NCBI GenBank assembly: GCA_035297145.1
Contig: DATGZN010000085.1
Span: 101,447 to 165,446 of the forward strand
Reading direction: 5' to 3'
Length of the DNA stretch: 64,000 nt
From: QHXW01 sp035297145
Lineage (GTDB): Bacteria; Acidobacteriota; Terriglobia; Bryobacterales; Bryobacteraceae
This document shows positions 1-7,318 of this stretch, piece by piece. A program made the translations under genes and the position numbers. Each line of letters starts with the position of its first letter. Position 1 is the stretch's first letter. Under the pieces are notes generated by a model. The model saw nothing but the letters and a program-made list of their open reading frames with translations. It had not been told where the DNA came from and searched no databases.

Positions 1-341
1 ACCAAAATCGGGATAACAGGTCCCGACTGCCCCTTGAAAATGTGCTTTGACCACTATTCAGATTTCAATTAGCTGGTTCAACCAAAATCCACTTTTATCG
101 TTTCGTCCCGTATTAGTCCCTTCGGCCACAGAACAGCAACCCCAGAGCCCGAGGTTCCTGTGCCGGAATAAATAAATTCGAAATAGGGTATTACAATTCG
201 GTAACGTTTACAAGCCTTTTGAGGGTGGAGGAGCCGCCCGATGCGGTGGTCCTGTCACTAGTACTGGAACACGCAAAAAGCGTGGTGTAACGGATTTATA
301 TTAGGGCTAGGCCCACTGGACGGAAGTCGATTTGACGTCCC
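1..341. other. Intergenic region, no gene seen
   Basis: I see no open frame with family resemblance in this stretch, which is noticeably more AT-rich than the genes to its right. A weak inverted repeat, CACGC-AAAAA-GCGTG, lies at 270-284, downstream of the SDR gene on the minus strand. Its arms are only 5 bp and there is no clear T-tract, so I do not call it a terminator. Confidence 0.5.
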
Positions 342-1100
342 TTACGCCACCATCGCCCCGCCGTCCACCGTGATTACCTGGCCGGTCAAGTACGACGCCT
401 TGTCGCCCGCCAGCATCAGCGCGATTTCCGCGATTTCCTCTGGTTGGCCGAGGTGCTTGATGGGCTGGCTCCGCAGGCGCTCAGCGAGAAGTGCTTCGTC
501 TTTCCAGTAGTATTCGCTCAGCACCGTCTGAATCAGTCCTGGTGCAATTGCGTTCACGCGCACACCTTTGGGGCCAAGCTCCAGCGCGTAGCACTTGGTC
601 ATCATGATGAGCGCGGCCTTGGTGGTGCTGTACATGAGGCCTTCAAACTGGGGGCGCAGGCCCGCGATGGACGAGATGTTGATAATCGACCCCGAACCGC
701 GCGCGCACATGCCCGGCGCTACCAGCCGAATCAGCCGAAATGCGCTCTTCAGGTTGACCTCGATCATCTTGTCGAACTGCCCGTCGTCGATCGTGAGGCT
801 TGGCCCTTGCGCCACATTGGTCGCGGCGTTGTTGACCAGGATGTCGATGCGGCCATGGTCCGCCGTGACCTTGTCAACGAGCCGTGCGAGATCTTCCGCC
901 TTGCCCACATGGCACGCCAGCGGCATCGCGTTCTTTCCGATCTCTTGCGCCACCTGATCGAGCGATTCCCGCTTGCGCCCGCAGATTACAGTCGTTGCCC
1001 CCTCGCGCGCGAAGGTCGCGGCAATGGCTTTACCAATCCCGCGGCTTCCCCCCGTAACAATCGCGACTTTCCCTGTAAGTTGACCTGAATTCGCGTTCAT
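342..1100 (-). CDS. SDR-family NAD(P)-dependent oxidoreductase
   Basis: A classical short-chain dehydrogenase/reductase of 252 residues, the usual length for the family. The N-terminal cofactor motif is TGGSRGIGKA (about residues 17-26), the NNAAT motif follows near residue 90, and the catalytic Ser plus YxxxK (YSTTK) lie near residues 143-160. The C-terminal half has the usual PG and VDGG motifs. It starts 6 bp after the stop of the UxaE-like gene on the same strand, so the two are probably cotranscribed. That context suggests a role in sugar-acid or ketouronate reduction, but the substrate cannot be read from the sequence. The family is certain; the function is not. Confidence 0.9.
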   Translation of the reverse strand: MNANSGQLTGKVAIVTGGSRGIGKAIAATFAREGATTVICGRKRESLDQVAQEIGKNAMPLACHVGKAEDLARLVDKVTADHGRIDILVNNAATNVAQGPSLTIDDGQFDKMIEVNLKSAFRLIRLVAPGMCARGSGSIINISSIAGLRPQFEGLMYSTTKAALIMMTKCYALELGPKGVRVNAIAPGLIQTVLSEYYWKDEALLAERLRSQPIKHLGQPEEIAEIALMLAGDKASYLTGQVITVDGGAMVA

Positions 1101-1106
1101 TTGCGT

Positions 1107-2852
1107 TTATTCGCGGCCCGAAAGCAACCGTTCCGCCAGCCACACAATGTATCGCGTGTTGCGGCGTTGGACTTCCGTAACTAGTTCCGCCGGCAGTTCA
1201 TCCAGCTTCTCTTTAAAGAATCTATTGTCGCCATCCGGCGCCTTCACGTCGCGGCTGCCCACCATATTACCCACCCAGAACACCAGGAACAGGTTGCCAT
1301 CCACCCGCCCGCGATCGGCGTTGCCGAGATACGAACCACGCCCCATGGCTCGATACTGCGCCGCCAACTCGCTCTCCGCGCCGAACGCGCCGCGGGCAGC
1401 GAAATCGTCGCAGCGCTCCGCCATGCGCTCATAGAGCGCCTTCCAAGGCGATCCTTCCGCTTGCTCGGACAGCACATCGAACAATTGCAATTGGAGCTCG
1501 CCCGAAATCTTGTAGTTCACCCGCCCCGCCGTGGACCGCGCAATGGATTCCAGCACCTCAGCTTGTTTTCCGCTGCCCGAGTGAATGCTCAGCGTTCCGT
1601 CGAAATGCCGCGCCACCGCCGCCAGCTCGCGGACGCGATGCGCCAGTTCTTCGATCGGGCGCCCGCCGAATTGCTGGGCGACACGCGGCGCCAGCTCCGG
1701 CCACATCTTGTGATGTACGTAGTCGGTCAGGCCCACTCCCGTGGCCGCCGATGTTTCCATTGCCGAAGGATACGCCTGGCGTTTCTTGAACCCCAGGTTC
1801 GGCGGAACGAGCTGCGCCGGCCGCCCGCACTGCCTCAGCCAGTGCATGTAGAAGAACAATTCGCGCGGCGTAGTGAGCGTTTCCGCTTCGTCAATCGACG
1901 GCTCGAAATCGAACGGCGCTCCGCCTTTCTCACGCCGGATGAAGTCGAACAGCTCCTCGTTGAGCTTGAGGCTCTCGCCGAACTTCACCGCCAGCCGCAG
2001 CACCTCGCCGCGGGTAAAATCGTAAGCGGCATCTTCAACCGCAACTTTCCTGACGAACTCGCCGAGGATCCAGGTGCGTTCTTCGGCGGAGAAGATCGAC
2101 TCGAATTTCTCGGCCACCTGGCTGTCGCTCCACGCGTTCGGATGGCGAGTGTCGGCCTCAAGAATGAACAGCCGGGAAGTGTCGGTAGTGAACTTGGTAT
2201 AACCTGCCGCGTGCCGGATGGCTTCCTTTGACGCCTCTACCGACCTCGCAATCTCGCTGGCATTGTTCCCAGTCACGATGAAGTGGTCCGCTTCCGCGTT
2301 GTATCCCTCGCGCCAGCCCGAGCGAATCGCCGCCCACAAGCCCGCATGATACAGATGCCGGATGGAAATGCGCGTGTGGCCCGCGGCGGTCGGGTTTTCG
2401 CCATCGCGTGCCGCGATCACATCGTCCGTGGTCATCTCGCGTGTCGCCGAAAGCTGCACGGTGGACGCCATGTTGACGCCGGTCTTGCCCTGTATCTGTC
2501 GAAAAGCTTCGAAAGCCGCCGGAAGGCTGACTTCCGGATGCCGGTTGCCCACGGCCACTGCAGGCAATGCCACCTGAGGGCGGGGAAGGAACGCACGGTT
2601 CAAGTGTTCCGCGAACCAGCGGATAGAATCTCGATCGGTAGATGCAAACGGCCGCGATGCGCCCCCGTTCTTTCTCACGTGCAACAGTCGCGGCGTTGGA
2701 CCCTCCACGACGATGTAGAAGCTCGATGGATCATCCGGATCTCGCTCGAGCGACGGCGCGTGCGCGCGGGCGCGCAGTTCGTCAGTCAGCGGTTGATCGC
2801 CAATCGTTTCCGATAGGAAGGTGAAAAGACTGCCAAGTTTTGGGGTGGTCAA
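1107..2852 (-). CDS. uxaE: Tagaturonate/fructuronate epimerase family protein (UxaE-like)
   Basis: 581 residues. Several segments match what I know of UxaE, which interconverts D-tagaturonate and D-fructuronate in hexuronate catabolism: an EGYNAEADHF stretch (about residues 183-192), FDFEPSIDEAETLTTP (about 315-330), and SIHSGSGK near residue 423. The Glu, Asp and His residues in these motifs are plausible metal ligands. The protein is about 100 residues longer than the Thermotoga form I recall, mostly at the N terminus. No signal peptide is visible, so it should be cytoplasmic. It is the first gene of a two-gene unit with the SDR dehydrogenase. An oligogalacturonate-lyase-like gene end at the far right of the window fits pectin use, but it is 60 kb away and the link is weak. 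Confidence 0.72.
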   Translation of the reverse strand: MTTPKLGSLFTFLSETIGDQPLTDELRARAHAPSLERDPDDPSSFYIVVEGPTPRLLHVRKNGGASRPFASTDRDSIRWFAEHLNRAFLPRPQVALPAVAVGNRHPEVSLPAAFEAFRQIQGKTGVNMASTVQLSATREMTTDDVIAARDGENPTAAGHTRISIRHLYHAGLWAAIRSGWREGYNAEADHFIVTGNNASEIARSVEASKEAIRHAAGYTKFTTDTSRLFILEADTRHPNAWSDSQVAEKFESIFSAEERTWILGEFVRKVAVEDAAYDFTRGEVLRLAVKFGESLKLNEELFDFIRREKGGAPFDFEPSIDEAETLTTPRELFFYMHWLRQCGRPAQLVPPNLGFKKRQAYPSAMETSAATGVGLTDYVHHKMWPELAPRVAQQFGGRPIEELAHRVRELAAVARHFDGTLSIHSGSGKQAEVLESIARSTAGRVNYKISGELQLQLFDVLSEQAEGSPWKALYERMAERCDDFAARGAFGAESELAAQYRAMGRGSYLGNADRGRVDGNLFLVFWVGNMVGSRDVKAPDGDNRFFKEKLDELPAELVTEVQRRNTRYIVWLAERLLSGRE

Positions 2853-3078
2853 GCAACTATAATTGCAAACTTTTCATCTCCGGCGCGAGCGCGTAGTGCG
2901 CTCATTCTGGGTTGATCGATGGCGCGGAACATCGACGATAGATGTAGCGCAGGGACACGCGCCGTATGCGGGTACCTGCGGCTGTGAGGCAGGCACGTGA
3001 GAAAAGCCGCGGGTATCCCGCCAACCCCGCGGTATCCCCGTGCTACAGGGATGGGTGTTTCATTCGGAACAATGTCGC

Positions 3079-3130
3079 CAGGGACGCGGTACACCCTATC
3101 CTTGCTGCCGTTGTACGAGATCGCGTCCGC
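3079..3130 (-). other. Short galU-like segment in intergenic DNA
   Basis: The 393-bp gap between the UxaE-like gene and the gene at 3246 holds no convincing gene. On the minus strand a stretch translates to ISYNGSKDRVYRV, which parallels ISHNGSRDRVYRI in galU (about 5590-5637). The DNA is about three-quarters identical over roughly 42 bp, and most differences fall at third codon positions. It could be a relic of a duplicated galU or a chance resemblance in a 129-codon open frame (2849-3238, minus) that otherwise looks non-coding. The gap also holds a short direct repeat, CCGCGG(G)TATCCC, near 3008 and 3029. Confidence 0.4.
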
Positions 3131-3245
3131 ACCAGATTGCTTCGCGCCCGCGAAAAGGCTAGTTGAAGCTGAGGAACAGTGGTTACGCGATTGCATTCCA
3201 CGTCGTGTGCCCACACCGCTGTGTCTCTTTGATATCAAGTCACTG

Positions 3246-5234
3246 ATGGAGTATGTCGTGAAGAATCATGCCCTCTCGCTATTCTCAATTGGATTGTCTC
3301 TCATGCTGTTGCTGGGTTGTTTTGACACGGCCCGGGCGCAGAATATTCTGACCGCGAATCCTTCCCGGCTCACATTCCATACGCAGTCCGGTGTAACGGC
3401 GGCTTCGCCCGCCGCCGTCACGGTGACTCCCACCAGCTTGCACTTCGAGCAAGGCGACTTCCTGGCCCCCAGCCAGAAACTTCAGATCAATGGCGTCCCC
3501 GCTGGCACCAGGATCAGCGCCTCCGCCACGCAGTCCAATGGATCGGGAACATGGCTCACCACCTCCGTCTCCGGCACTGTGGTACCGGTCAGCGTCAGCG
3601 CCAGCCCGCTTTCCGATCTCGGCACCTACAACGGCGTCGTCACAGTTGTTGTTCCCGGTGCGCAGGGCAGTCCCTTAAGCATTCCGGTAACGTTCGCCTT
3701 CACCGAGAGTGAACTTAGGCTCAATGCATCGGTTGATACTCTGAGCTTCTCATTCCAGCCTGGAACTCAGATCTCGACTACAGGTCAGACAGTCCAATTG
3801 ACCGGCATCGAAGGGGCATTCCCCGCAGCAGGATCCGTCGCCGTCCCATTTAACGCCGAATTTACCCCCCAGACCGGAGGCGCATTCGTTACTGTCACAC
3901 CTACGAGCGGCGTCACGTCAGCAAGCTTCGTCACGTCAGCGAGACTGAGCGTGGCGCTCAACGCGGCAGTGGTGGCTGGTCTTTCACCTGGCTCGTATTC
4001 CGGAACGATCAGTGTGTCGTGCTCTTGTGTCTCTCTTTCCGGTTACCCAACCGTGACGGTGAATCTGACCGTCACCGCGGGGGGCAACACCACCCCCACT
4101 GGGTTGCTTTTTGTAGCCACGCCGCCCTGCCGGGTGGTGGATACGCGGGACGGGACCAAGCCGGATGGTTTCGGACCGCCATCGTTCTCGACGGGGCTGG
4201 CTCGCTCGTTCGCGATCCCGAACGGACCGTGTACTGGGATTCCAGGAAACGCTCAGGCATACGCGCTGAACGTCACGGTAGTGCCGGATGGGCCGCTGGG
4301 GTATGTAACGGTGTGGGCGACCGGGCAGAGCCAGCCAGGCGTATCGACCCTAAACTCCTACGATGGAGAGGTGAAAGCCAATGCGGCAATCGTAGCGGCG
4401 GGAACGGAGGGAGCCATCAGCGTATTTGCGACAAACGATACCGATGTGGTGCTGGATATCAACGGGTACTTTGTGCCAAATACAGACCCGAATGGGCTGG
4501 CGTTCTATCCCCTGACGCCCTGCCGGGTGGTGGATACACGCCCAGGGGCTCCAGCCACAGTCGTCACGGGGAGGTTGCCCGCTTCCAGTGTCACTACGCT
4601 ACCGATCCTGTCGAGCAACTGTCATGTGCCGGCGACGGCGAAGGCGTATTCATTGAACTTCACCCTGGTTCCGCCCGGGACGCCCGTCAGTTATCTAACG
4701 GTGTGGCCAACGGGAGAAGGCCAGCCATTTGTATCGACGCTGAATGACCCGACCGGGACGGCGGAGGCGAATGCAGGTATCGCGCCGGCGGGAACCGGGG
4801 GCGGTATCGATGTTTTTGTGACCGACGCGACGGATTTGGTGGTGGACATCAACGGGTACTTTGCGCCGTTAGCGGAAGGGGGTTCGTCGCTGTATACTCT
4901 GGCGCCATGTCGGGTACTGGACACGCGCAACCCAGCGGGTGCCCGGCCGTTCCAGGGGACAATTCATGTAAATGCAACGGGGAGCGGTTGTGGACCCACC
5001 AGTGCTGCGCAGGCGTATGTATTCAACGCGACGGTGGTGCCCGCAGGGCCGTTGGGCTTTTTGACGCTGTGGCCGGAGGGGAGCGGACAACCGCTGGAAT
5101 CGACGCTGAACGCATACGCCGGAGAGGTGACCAGCAATCTGGCGATCGTGCCGGCGAGCGACACGGCGATCAGCGCTTTTGCCAGCAACAGCACGTATTT
5201 GCTCCTGGACCTGTTCGGCTACTTCGCTAAGTGA
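3246..5234 (+). CDS. Secreted protein with Ig-like domains and three VVDTR repeats
   Basis: About 662 residues from the ATG at 3246. The open frame extends upstream to 2997, but that part looks non-coding and the chosen start puts a hydrophobic signal peptide ending ARAQ directly at the N terminus. A GTG at 3258 is an alternative start. Residues about 30-285 form two or three Ig-like/BACON-like beta domains (TP-x-S-L-x-F type segments). The rest is three copies of a roughly 125-residue module starting PCRVVDTR and closing with DINGYF or DLFGYF. Similar PCR-VVDTR modules occur in other acidobacterial secreted proteins and I know no enzymatic role for them. The protein is probably extracellular or surface-attached. 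It is transcribed away from uxaE and converges on galU. Confidence 0.85.
   Translation: MEYVVKNHALSLFSIGLSLMLLLGCFDTARAQNILTANPSRLTFHTQSGVTAASPAAVTVTPTSLHFEQGDFLAPSQKLQINGVPAGTRISASATQSNGSGTWLTTSVSGTVVPVSVSASPLSDLGTYNGVVTVVVPGAQGSPLSIPVTFAFTESELRLNASVDTLSFSFQPGTQISTTGQTVQLTGIEGAFPAAGSVAVPFNAEFTPQTGGAFVTVTPTSGVTSASFVTSARLSVALNAAVVAGLSPGSYSGTISVSCSCVSLSGYPTVTVNLTVTAGGNTTPTGLLFVATPPCRVVDTRDGTKPDGFGPPSFSTGLARSFAIPNGPCTGIPGNAQAYALNVTVVPDGPLGYVTVWATGQSQPGVSTLNSYDGEVKANAAIVAAGTEGAISVFATNDTDVVLDINGYFVPNTDPNGLAFYPLTPCRVVDTRPGAPATVVTGRLPASSVTTLPILSSNCHVPATAKAYSLNFTLVPPGTPVSYLTVWPTGEGQPFVSTLNDPTGTAEANAGIAPAGTGGGIDVFVTDATDLVVDINGYFAPLAEGGSSLYTLAPCRVLDTRNPAGARPFQGTIHVNATGSGCGPTSAAQAYVFNATVVPAGPLGFLTLWPEGSGQPLESTLNAYAGEVTSNLAIVPASDTAISAFASNSTYLLLDLFGYFAK
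4105..5231 (+). repeat. Three tandem coding repeats (PCRVVDTR module)
   Basis: Units begin near 4105, 4495 and 4885. Each contains PCRVxDTR at its start, an N-A-T/F-V-P core, a TxWPxGxxQP segment and a GYF end. The first two units are closer to each other, especially at the nucleotide level, than to the third, which ends DLFGYF. The cysteines of each unit (PCR, plus a second Cys about 45 residues later) could form an intradomain disulfide in the exported protein. Confidence 0.85.
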
Positions 5235-5274
5235 CAGTCCCGGTCGCGGATATCGCAGTTCGACGCTGCGGCAA

Positions 5275-6159
5275 CTACAATTGCAGATTTTTGAGGTACT
5301 CGCGAAACGGCGCGCCCAGATCGTGCCGGCGGAGCGCGAACTCCACCGTGGCTTTCAAAAACCCGAGCTTGTCGCCGGCGTCGTAGCGCGTGCCTTCAAA
5401 GCGGTAGGCGTAGATGGGGCGGGTATGCAACAGGTGCTTGAGCCCGTCGGTCAGCTGGATCTCGGAACCTGAGCCGGGCTCGATCGATTGCAGCGAATTG
5501 AATATCTCCGGCGTGAGCACGTAGCGTCCGATGATGGCGAGATTGGAGGGAGCTTCGCCGGCCTTGGGCTTCTCCACCAAATCGCGGATGCGGTACACGC
5601 GATCCCTACTGCCATTGTGAGAAATGGCTTCGGCGTCCACTACGCCGTAAGCCGAGATCTTATCGGGCGGCACTTCCATGACAGCCAATACCGGGGCGGC
5701 GAAGAAATCGTGAATATCCAGGAGCTGTCGGAGGCACGGGGTTTCAGCATCGATCACGTCGTCCGCCAACACCACCGCAAATGGCTCCGAACCCACCAGC
5801 TCACTCGCCCGCAACACGGCGTGACCTAGACCCAGCGCCTCTTTCTGCCGTATGTACGCGACATTGATCATGTCCGATACCGCACGCACCGTCGCCAGCA
5901 GTTCTTTCTTCCCGCGGCTTTCGAGCTGATATTCCAGCTCGAAGCTGACGTCGAAATGATCTTCGATGGCCGACTTGCCGCGACCGGTCACGATGATGAT
6001 GTTCTGAATACCCGAATGCAGGGCCTCTTCGACGCCGTACTGGATAATGGGCTTATCCACCAGCGGCAGCATCTCTTTGGGTTGCGCCTTGGTGGCGGGC
6101 AGGAATCGTGTGCCGAGCCCCGCGGCTGGGAACACGGCTTTGCGGACTTTTGCGAGCAT
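5275..6159 (-). CDS. galU: UTP--glucose-1-phosphate uridylyltransferase
   Basis: 294 residues, the normal length for bacterial GalU, which makes UDP-glucose from UTP and glucose-1-phosphate for envelope polysaccharides. The nucleotide-binding signature AAGLGTRFLPATK is at about residues 11-23, followed by PKEMLPLVDKPIIQY. Further conserved stretches include VVLADD (about 129) and GVVDAEAI (about 168), then the EKP and RYVLTPEIF motifs. It is cytoplasmic. It stands alone, divergent from the ferredoxin gene and convergent with the VVDTR-repeat gene. UDP-glucose could feed the glycan genes at 49-58 kb, but there is no physical linkage. Confidence 0.95.
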   Translation of the reverse strand: MLAKVRKAVFPAAGLGTRFLPATKAQPKEMLPLVDKPIIQYGVEEALHSGIQNIIIVTGRGKSAIEDHFDVSFELEYQLESRGKKELLATVRAVSDMINVAYIRQKEALGLGHAVLRASELVGSEPFAVVLADDVIDAETPCLRQLLDIHDFFAAPVLAVMEVPPDKISAYGVVDAEAISHNGSRDRVYRIRDLVEKPKAGEAPSNLAIIGRYVLTPEIFNSLQSIEPGSGSEIQLTDGLKHLLHTRPIYAYRFEGTRYDAGDKLGFLKATVEFALRRHDLGAPFREYLKNLQL

Positions 6160-6256
6160 CCCTTACAGTGTGCGGCTACTGCCGCGGGGGGCGCAAGAGC
6201 GTGTTTGTTTTTTGTCCAGCCTTGTGTTATGAATAGGCTTCACAGGAACACATATC

Positions 6257-6517
6257 ATGGCATACGTCATAGCCGAACCTTGCATTGGAACCAAAGATAC
6301 CGCCTGCGTGGATGCTTGCCCGGTGGACTGCATCCACCCCAAGAAAGACGAGCCGAACTTCGCCGAAGCGGAGATGCTCTACATCGATCCGGTGGAGTGC
6401 ATCGACTGCGGCGCCTGCGTCCCGGTTTGCCCGGTATCCGCCATTTTCGCGCTCGATGATCTGCCCGAAAAGTGGCAGAGCTTCACGCCGAAAAACGCCG
6501 CTTATTACGGTAAATAG
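6257..6517 (+). CDS. Ferredoxin, 7Fe (3Fe-4S/4Fe-4S) type
   Basis: 86 residues, close in length and layout to the small seven-iron ferredoxins such as that of Thermus. The cluster ligands are visible in CIGTKDTACVDACPVDCIH near residues 9-27 and CIDCGACVPVCP near residues 52-63. The C-terminal tail, WQSFTPKNAAYY, is typical of the group. It is a cytoplasmic electron carrier whose partner cannot be inferred. It is monocistronic by appearance and divergent from galU. Confidence 0.93.
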   Translation: MAYVIAEPCIGTKDTACVDACPVDCIHPKKDEPNFAEAEMLYIDPVECIDCGACVPVCPVSAIFALDDLPEKWQSFTPKNAAYYGK

Positions 6518-6630
6518 ATCGTAGGTCACCAGGTTCCAAACAGCTTTTTCTTCAGAGAAACAGGCACTTAGCCCAACGCTTGTGCCCGGTGGAGAGTCTG
6601 GTATGGATAACATGCGGGTGAGGAGTCTTC

Positions 6631-6957
6631 ATGACCGCCAATCCCCTGGGCAGAATCAACGTCACCACGCCGGGCACACTCGTTCCTCTAACCAACAACA
6701 CCACGCTGCGGGTTTCCAAGATCTATTTTCAGGTGATTCCCGGCCTGACCGGTAAGGGCTACATCGGGAAAAGCGGCATGGTGCGGGCCACTCTTGTAAA
6801 CGTGATCCGCGTGCTTTGGCCGAATTCGGCTGGCGGCTTTTCGGACTCGTTTTTCATCGAGTCTCAGGCCGACTCGGATGTGCTGAACCTCGCCGAGTAT
6901 TACGTCGACATGGACGTCGCCGGGGAGGGACTGCTGGTTACGTATTGGGCGGAGTAG
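6631..6957 (+). CDS. Small protein of unknown function
   Basis: 108 residues that I do not recognise. The composition is soluble and beta-rich, with many Thr, Val and Asn residues, no signal peptide and no cysteine. A GLTGKGYIGKSGM segment lies near the middle and the C terminus is acidic and aromatic. The stop overlaps the 3' end of queD on the opposite strand by 20 bp. AGGAG is present about 10 bp before the ATG (gtgaggagtcttcATG), which supports a real start. The fold could be a structural or beta-sandwich domain, but this is only an impression. Confidence 0.6.
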   Translation: MTANPLGRINVTTPGTLVPLTNNTTLRVSKIYFQVIPGLTGKGYIGKSGMVRATLVNVIRVLWPNSAGGFSDSFFIESQADSDVLNLAEYYVDMDVAGEGLLVTYWAE

Positions 6958-7318
6958 GCCGGTAAGTGGCAGAGGTGATGTCGGTTTCCCAGATTTTCAC
7001 CTCCCGGATGCGCGGCCCTGGGGGAAGGCCGCCGGAAACCTCATCATAAAAATAGCGCGCCAGGTTTTCAGCCGACGGGTTCACGGTATCGAACGGGGGA
7101 ATGTCGTTGATGAACTGGTGGTCGAGCCGGGCGACAATGGCGCGGATGGCGCGTTTCACGTCAGCGAAGTCCAACAGCAGCCCGATCTGATTCAAATCCT
7201 CACCTTCCATGGTTATTTGCACGCGGTAGTTGTGGCCGTGCACGTTTTCGCACTTGCCGCGATAATTGCGCAGCGAGTGTCCCGCAGCGAACGTTTCTTC
7301 CACCGAAACTTCAAACAT
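6938..7318 (-). CDS. queD: 6-carboxy-5,6,7,8-tetrahydropterin synthase (QueD/PTPS family)
   Basis: 126 residues, typical for QueD, which converts dihydroneopterin triphosphate to 6-carboxytetrahydropterin in queuosine and deazapurine synthesis. The zinc ligands are the His of FAAGHSL near residue 14 and the two His of NVHGHNY near 28 and 30. The catalytic Cys is in GKCENVHGHNY. LDHQFIND and PSAENLARYF are also family-typical. Its start overlaps the end of the helicase gene by 8 bp, so translation may be coupled. A 6-pyruvoyl-tetrahydropterin synthase activity cannot be excluded from sequence alone. Confidence 0.88.
   Translation of the reverse strand: MFEVSVEETFAAGHSLRNYRGKCENVHGHNYRVQITMEGEDLNQIGLLLDFADVKRAIRAIVARLDHQFINDIPPFDTVNPSAENLARYFYDEVSGGLPPGPRIREVKIWETDITSATYRPTPPNT

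Noticed and set aside
270..284. Terminator after the SDR gene
   Set aside because: The stem is only 5 bp and there is no T-run on the minus strand.
444..1088. Plus-strand frame of 214 codons across the SDR gene
   Set aside because: It lies opposite a clear SDR and shows no domain or ribosome site.
2997..3245. Upstream extension of the VVDTR-repeat gene to 2997
   Set aside because: The added 83 residues have no family likeness and would bury the signal peptide; the ATG at 3246 gives a normal export signal.
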